This document shows, piece after piece, positions 51,537 to 55,957 of a DNA stretch of 55,957 bases. The notes beneath the pieces were generated by a model, which searched no databases, was not told the origin of the DNA, and saw only the letters and a program-made list of their open reading frames with translations. Where the stretch lies: assembly GCA_015069185.1 (NCBI GenBank), contig SVJB01000005.1:1-55957 (forward strand), read 5' to 3'. Position numbers and translations under genes: made by a program. Source of the DNA: Oscillospiraceae bacterium. Its GTDB lineage: Bacteria; Bacillota; Clostridia; UBA1212; UBA1255. Position 1 is the first letter of the stretch. The number at the start of each line of letters is the position of its first letter.

Positions 51537-52411
51537 TGCATTCAGTGGATTCATACAATCCAATAGTAATTACAGTATATTTTTTTGCAGTAATATTTGT
51601 ATCAATGTTCTGTATGAATCCGATTCTGCTGATTATTTCTCTCTTGTGCGCTGTTATATACTCAGTTATCAGAATAAAAGATAGCTACAAGAAACATTTA
51701 TATTGTTTACTGCTGTTTATAATCGTTTCCATCATTAATCCTTTAGTATCCCACAATGGCAAAACAGTTTTGTTCGTGCTCAATGACAGCCCTATAACTT
51801 TGGAGGCTTTGGCGTACGGTGTCACCATGGCAATGGCAATAATCGGAGTAATATATTGGTTTAGTCTTTTCACCAATATAATGACAAGTGACAAGCTTTT
51901 ATACTTGTTAGGGAGCCTGTCGCCCAAACTTTCGCTTATTATTTCAATGGGAATAAGGTATGTGAATCTGTTCGCGCAGCAAATGAAGAAAATTAAAGAA
52001 AGCCAGACAGCCCTGGGACTGTATAAGGGTGAAAATGTGGTTGACCGCGTAAAAGGAAATATACGTGTGTTCTCAATTCTCATTACATGGGCGCTGGAAA
52101 ATGGTATCACAACGGCAGACAGCATGGCCGCCCGTGGATATGGTATTGGCAAGCGTAGTCACTTTACAGTGTTTACTTTTAAGAAAAAGGACGGAATAAT
52201 GATTGGTTTAGTAACATTACTGCTGGGCGTGACGATAATATCTGTGGTGCTGGGTGGCAGTAGCTATACTTTCTACCCGGCAATAACCATAGCCAGTCCG
52301 GGAATCATCGGTTCATGTGGATATGCAGCGTATTTTATTTTGTCGATGATGCTTATAATAATAGAAGTGGAGGAATCCTTAAAATGGAAATACTTACAGT
52401 CGAAAATCTGA
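51536..52411 (+). CDS. ecfT: ECF transporter T component
   Basis: A 291-residue membrane protein of the EcfT family with five to six helices and the coupling motif SMAARGYGIGKR near residue 205, in which the A-R-G signature contacts the ATPases. The start overlaps the previous stop by one base, and its end overlaps the ATPase gene. It links ATP hydrolysis to the substrate-binding S component. Because T, A-A' and S sit together under a cobalamin riboswitch, this is a dedicated (group I-type) transporter, most likely for corrinoids. Confidence 0.85.
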   Translation: MHSVDSYNPIVITVYFFAVIFVSMFCMNPILLIISLLCAVIYSVIRIKDSYKKHLYCLLLFIIVSIINPLVSHNGKTVLFVLNDSPITLEALAYGVTMAMAIIGVIYWFSLFTNIMTSDKLLYLLGSLSPKLSLIISMGIRYVNLFAQQMKKIKESQTALGLYKGENVVDRVKGNIRVFSILITWALENGITTADSMAARGYGIGKRSHFTVFTFKKKDGIMIGLVTLLLGVTIISVVLGGSSYTFYPAITIASPGIIGSCGYAAYFILSMMLIIIEVEESLKWKYLQSKI

Positions 52412-54060
52412 CTTTTTCATATCCTGGCGGTGCTAAGACGCTGGACAACGTAAGCTTTATGTTGGAGGAGGGAGATTTTGCCGTACTTTGTGGTGCTACT
52501 GGTAGCGGAAAGTCCACGCTGCTTCGCTTGTGCAAACGTCAGCTTAGTCCTTTGGGCGACAAAACAGGTAGAATTTTATATAAAAAAACTTCTATTGATC
52601 AGCTTACAGATATTGACGCGGCTCAGAAGATCGGCTTCGTTATGCAGAAGCCGGAGCAGCAGATTGTGTGTGATAAGGTGTGGCATGAGTTAGCCTTTGG
52701 TCTTGAGAATCTGAATATGCCTCAAAATGACATTGCATCGCGTGTTGCTGAGATGGCCAGCTACTTTGGCATAGAATCCTGGTATGAAAAGAACGTAACT
52801 GAGTTATCCGGCGGGCAGAAACAGCTTCTGAACCTGGCTTCTGTAATGGTAATGGATCCTGATATACTTATTTTGGACGAACCCACATCCCAACTGGATC
52901 CCATCGCCGCTATGGACTTCATACACACTCTGCGAAGGCTCAACCGTGACTTCAACTTAACAATTTTAATCGTGGAGCATCGTCTTGAGGATTTAATCCC
53001 AATTTGTGACAAAATGATATTGTTAGATGGCGGCAGGCTTATAGGCTGTGATAATCCTGTGAAAATCGTGTCACGTTTGGATAGAACCTCTATTATGGCA
53101 GGAGCTATGCCTGTTGCAGCGAGAGTATGGTATGAAATAGGATCATCAGGCGATATCGATTGTCCCTTGAGCGTAAAGGAAGGCAGAAGGTGGCTTGAAA
53201 AAAAAGGATTCAAAAATATTAAAGCTCCCCAGGAGCACTTCAAAAATCAAAAAAATATTAATGTTCAACATACTGAACAAAGGTTTGAGCCGGCGCTGGC
53301 TTTTCACCATGTGTATTTTAAGTATTCAAGAGAGTTACCGGACGCTGTGAATGATTTGAACTTTACAGTAAATAAGGGAGAGGTATTCTGTATATTAGGT
53401 GGTAATGGATCCGGAAAAACGACTACTTTAGGATTGGCTGCAGGAATTTATAAGCCATATAGTGGATATATATCTGTCCTTGATAAGAAGTTAAAGGAAT
53501 ACAAAAATCAATCACTATATAATAATTGTATATCAATGTTGCCGCAGGATGTACAAACAGTCTTTATAAGGGATACGGTACGAGAGGAATTAAAGGATGC
53601 CGGTGTTGATGAGAAAATGCTACCTTTTGATTTGTCTCATTTGTATGACATGCACCCATATGACTTATCCGGAGGACAGCAACAGATGGTTGCCCTGGCC
53701 AAGGTGCTTGCTACCAATCCAAAAATATTGCTTATGGACGAGCCGACAAAGGGGCTGGACGCGGAAAAAAAGTTCATTATATTGAACATTATCAAAAAAC
53801 TAAAAAAAACAGGCACCACTTTTATTATAGTAACTCACGACGTGGAGTTTGCAGCTCTGTGTGCCGACAGAGTAGCATTGTTCTTCAGGGGTAAGATAGT
53901 ATCAACCGCTACTCCGGAGAGATTCTTTGCAGAAAATAAATTTTACACCACAGCAGCCAGGCGTATGAGCAAGGGCTTCTTTGAAGAAGCTGTTACTGCA
54001 GACAGAATTATAGAAATGTGCCGTAAAGCGTCGGAACAGGCAATAGGCAGGAGAGAATAA
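52384..54060 (+). CDS. Fused ECF transporter ATPases (A and A' in one chain)
   Basis: A 558-residue protein with two complete ABC ATPase domains. First: Walker A GATGSGKST, Q-loop VMQKPEQQ, signature LSGGQKQLL, Walker B ILILDEPTSQLDP, H-loop IVEHRLED. Second (from about residue 300): GGNGSGKTT, LPQDVQTVF, LSGGQQQMV, ILLMDEPTKGLD, IVTHDVEF. All catalytic residues are present in both halves. Such fused EcfA-A' chains are found in dedicated ECF systems. The ATG at 52384 follows GGAGG and overlaps the end of ecfT by 28 bp; the frame extends upstream but without a better start. Confidence 0.9.
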   Translation: MEILTVENLTFSYPGGAKTLDNVSFMLEEGDFAVLCGATGSGKSTLLRLCKRQLSPLGDKTGRILYKKTSIDQLTDIDAAQKIGFVMQKPEQQIVCDKVWHELAFGLENLNMPQNDIASRVAEMASYFGIESWYEKNVTELSGGQKQLLNLASVMVMDPDILILDEPTSQLDPIAAMDFIHTLRRLNRDFNLTILIVEHRLEDLIPICDKMILLDGGRLIGCDNPVKIVSRLDRTSIMAGAMPVAARVWYEIGSSGDIDCPLSVKEGRRWLEKKGFKNIKAPQEHFKNQKNINVQHTEQRFEPALAFHHVYFKYSRELPDAVNDLNFTVNKGEVFCILGGNGSGKTTTLGLAAGIYKPYSGYISVLDKKLKEYKNQSLYNNCISMLPQDVQTVFIRDTVREELKDAGVDEKMLPFDLSHLYDMHPYDLSGGQQQMVALAKVLATNPKILLMDEPTKGLDAEKKFIILNIIKKLKKTGTTFIIVTHDVEFAALCADRVALFFRGKIVSTATPERFFAENKFYTTAARRMSKGFFEEAVTADRIIEMCRKASEQAIGRRE

Positions 54061-54061
54061 A

Positions 54062-54745
54062 TTGCATATCAGAAGTAAAAAGCTACGTAATTTAATAAGG
54101 ATAATCACACCTTTCGTCCTGATACCGCTTGTAGCTATACTGGGCACAGTGATATTTGATGCCAAGAAGCACATTTTTATATCCCTGTTTGTTGCCGTTT
54201 TATCTTTGCTTGTCTTTGCTGCGGGATTTGAGCGGAAGTCAACAGGCAGTAGGCGACTGGTAATATCGGCTGTGATGATAGCACTTAGCGTAGCGGGAAG
54301 AATGATCCCTGTATTCAAACCAGTAACCGCAATGACAATAATCAGCGCTGTGTACCTGGGTCCTGAGGCGGGATTCTTGGTAGGCTCCATGTCTGCACTG
54401 CTATCTAATTTCTTCTTTGGCCAGGGACCGTGGACACCTTTTCAAATGCTGGGATGGGGACTAATCGGTTTTATTGCAGGTTTACTGTCAAAGCAATTAA
54501 AGAAAAGCAGGATTCTTCTGCTAATATATGGACTTGTTTCAGGAATTACGTATTCGTTTGTAATGGACATTTGGACTGTATTGTGGCATCAAGGGGGATT
54601 TACACTTGATTTGTACATCGCAAGTATTGTAACTGCTCTTCCTCACACAATTTTGTACGCCGTGTCAAATTGCGTTTTCTTGTGGCTGCTGGCGCCGGCT
54701 TTCGGACGGAAACTAGACAGAATAAAGATAAAGTATGGGGTATAG
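54062..54745 (+). CDS. ECF transporter S component, probably cobalamin/corrinoid-specific (CbrT-like)
   Basis: A 227-residue protein with about six to seven membrane helices. The stretch AVYLGPEAGFLVGSMSALLSNFFFGQGPWTPFQM, followed by GWGLIGFIAGLLS, is typical of the S components of the ECF type known or predicted to take up cobalamin. Alanine/glycine-rich helix 1 (VISAVMIALSVAGRM) matches the part that docks onto EcfT. The start is TTG at 54062, about 5 bases after AGGAGAG. It is the last gene of the riboswitch-controlled operon. Confidence 0.8.
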   Translation: MHIRSKKLRNLIRIITPFVLIPLVAILGTVIFDAKKHIFISLFVAVLSLLVFAAGFERKSTGSRRLVISAVMIALSVAGRMIPVFKPVTAMTIISAVYLGPEAGFLVGSMSALLSNFFFGQGPWTPFQMLGWGLIGFIAGLLSKQLKKSRILLLIYGLVSGITYSFVMDIWTVLWHQGGFTLDLYIASIVTALPHTILYAVSNCVFLWLLAPAFGRKLDRIKIKYGV

Positions 54746-54797
54746 CATTTTAATATGACAAAGTCTTCTGTAATACATAGAAATTATAAATAATTTG

Positions 54798-54806
54798 TGT
54801 TATATT
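54798..54806 (+). promoter_or_regulatory. Possible extended -10 promoter
   Basis: TGTTATATT (TGn + TATATT), 44 bp before the response-regulator start; no good -35 is present. Nothing else is seen in 54746-54849. Confidence 0.35.
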
Positions 54807-54849
54807 ATAAACGAATATTGTTTAATACCGTTAGAAAGAAGGTGGCTAG

Positions 54850-55563
54850 ATGATCAGAGTATCTATATGTGATGACGATAACGAGTATAGAAATGCGGCA
54901 GAGTGTATGTTGAGACAGTACATGGAAGACAAAGATGTACAGTTTGAAGTAGATACTTTTGGTGTATCATCAGCCCTTGTTGATGCAATTGAGAGCGGCG
55001 TTATATACGATATTTATTTGTTAGACATTTATATGCCAGGAATTACAGGTATGAGTATTGCAACAGAGCTTCGTAACCGCGATATTAAGAGTCCGATTAT
55101 TTTTCTGACTTCCTCTACTGACCATGCATTAGAGGCTTTTGGTGTAGATGCCACCCACTATCTTTTGAAGCCGTACAATAGAGATAATTTCTATATAGGT
55201 ATGGATAAGGCTATGAAAAGCATTATCTCTCATAAAGATGACAGCATTGTTATTAAAGTAGATAACGAATATCGAAACATTTCCATATCAAGGATTTATT
55301 ATTGCGAAGCAGAAGATAAATATCAGCGGATTTATCTTGATAACAATGAAAGATTACTTGTTCGAATCACAGGAACTGATCTATATAAGATGCTTTCGGA
55401 TTTCACGTGTTTTTATCGCTGCGGCAGAGCACATATCATAAATTTAAATCACATTAGTAAAATAACATCTAACAGCGCAGTTTTCAAAGATGGCATTTGG
55501 CTGAATTTGCCTCATGCAGTCGTTCCCGGCTTGCGATCAGCTTTTTTTGAATATTTTAATTAG
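54850..55563 (+). CDS. LytTR-family response regulator
   Basis: A 237-residue protein: receiver domain with acidic pocket ICDDD (residues 6-10), phospho-acceptor D59 in LLDIYMPG and Lys in LLKPYN near 107, then a LytTR DNA-binding domain from about 135 (ISRIYYCEAEDKYQRIYL, FYRCGRAHIINLNHIS). This is the AgrA/VirR type that binds paired direct repeats and often controls surface, virulence or bacteriocin genes. GAAGG precedes the ATG. The expected sensor kinase partner is not intact in the remaining window. Confidence 0.9.
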   Translation: MIRVSICDDDNEYRNAAECMLRQYMEDKDVQFEVDTFGVSSALVDAIESGVIYDIYLLDIYMPGITGMSIATELRNRDIKSPIIFLTSSTDHALEAFGVDATHYLLKPYNRDNFYIGMDKAMKSIISHKDDSIVIKVDNEYRNISISRIYYCEAEDKYQRIYLDNNERLLVRITGTDLYKMLSDFTCFYRCGRAHIINLNHISKITSNSAVFKDGIWLNLPHAVVPGLRSAFFEYFN

Positions 55564-55570
55564 GAGATCT

Positions 55571-55771
55571 TTGTATGTATCGTATTTTTTGGCACTCAGT
55601 GTCTTGTCGCATATTGGAGCTTCTTTATTCTTTGTAAAGCCAAGTTTTAATAAAATTATAACAGCAGTAATATGGCTTTTTTTCATAACTACTACAGGAC
55701 GTATCGCCGAGAAGGGATTTCTGTTTTTTAGTTATGCAAGGCTGTATTCTTGTTTTTGTATGCCACACTAA
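55571..55771 (+). pseudogene. Short hydrophobic reading frame, possibly the start of a broken sensor kinase
   Basis: A frame starting at TTG (55571), 4 bases after AGGAGAT and adjoining the response regulator, encodes 66 mostly hydrophobic residues (LYVSYFLALSVLSHIGASLF, AVIWLFFITTTG) and then stops. The next hundred bases switch between frames without a domain. In this gene order a membrane-bound GHKL kinase is expected, and its N-terminus would look like this, so degradation by frameshift is my reading. An unrelated small membrane peptide is possible. I see no other gene from 55772 to 55957, only a possible hairpin (GAAAGT...ACTTTC) with a T-run near 55877-55921. Confidence 0.35.
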
Positions 55772-55957
55772 TACATAAAATTCAAAAAAATATGAATCTC
55801 CCGCTGTTATATTGTTTTTGGCTTCAGGCAAATATTCTATTAAAAAGTAGAGCTTTTGCCATTTATCATCATGCTCTGAAAGTTCACGACAAAAAAAAGC
55901 ACTTTCGCGACTTTTTTTTTATTTTGAGGACATCTTAAATATAATTTACTCTGAAAG

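Overview
The window looks like the chromosome of a low-GC, Gram-positive anaerobe, most likely a gut or rumen clostridium of the Lachnospiraceae type. The evidence is AT-rich DNA with strong AGGAGG ribosome sites, intrinsic terminators, many sec/lipoprotein surface proteins, an LPXTG pilus locus with a class C sortase, pyruvate formate-lyase under a ZTP riboswitch, and an ECF-type vitamin transporter. I see no rRNA, tRNA, CRISPR array or intact mobile element.

Layout. 1-14.4 kb and 29.5-39.9 kb form two halves of a surface glycan-handling region. It holds a beta-helix lipoprotein, a TIM-barrel-like lipoprotein, a run of proteins built from repeated jelly-roll modules, a lone sugar-type solute-binding lipoprotein, a BNR-type protein, a tandem pair of large (alpha/alpha)-type glycosidase-like proteins (one exported and anchored, one without leader), a double discoidin (F5/8C) protein and an AraC-type regulator. 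Four of these proteins end in almost the same unusual C-terminal signal (CG[SA]SSAIAQ followed by a hydrophobic stretch and a basic tail). A shared promoter element (GCATT boxes touching the -35) sits before the solute-binding protein gene, before the paired glycosidase-like genes, and before a decayed copy of the latter at 271-641.

14.5-20.1 kb is a housekeeping stretch: DUF4062 protein, inositol monophosphatase, RsmC-like methylase, Mrp ATPase, C_GCAxxG_C_C protein, radical SAM protein, an IS3 remnant and a hemolysin III protein. 20.3-29.3 kb is a pilus operon: small coiled-coil protein, signal peptidase I, 1418-residue tip adhesin, major pilin, class C sortase, basal pilin and a sortase homologue without catalytic residues. 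31.8-33.6 kb holds a Y-family polymerase with a small partner.

39.9-48.4 kb is metabolism and transport: ZTP riboswitch with pflB-pflA, NfeD/SPFH pair, cyclase, uracil permease, MFS carrier. 48.4-54.7 kb is the most notable unit: a cobalamin riboswitch controls an operon encoding a small unknown protein, two surface proteins with domains like those of animal transcobalamin/intrinsic factor, and a full ECF transporter (T, fused A-A', S). I read it as a Gram-positive corrinoid capture-and-uptake system. The window ends with a LytTR response regulator and apparently broken or incomplete sequence after it.

Functions are assigned from motifs recalled and read by eye; no database search was run.
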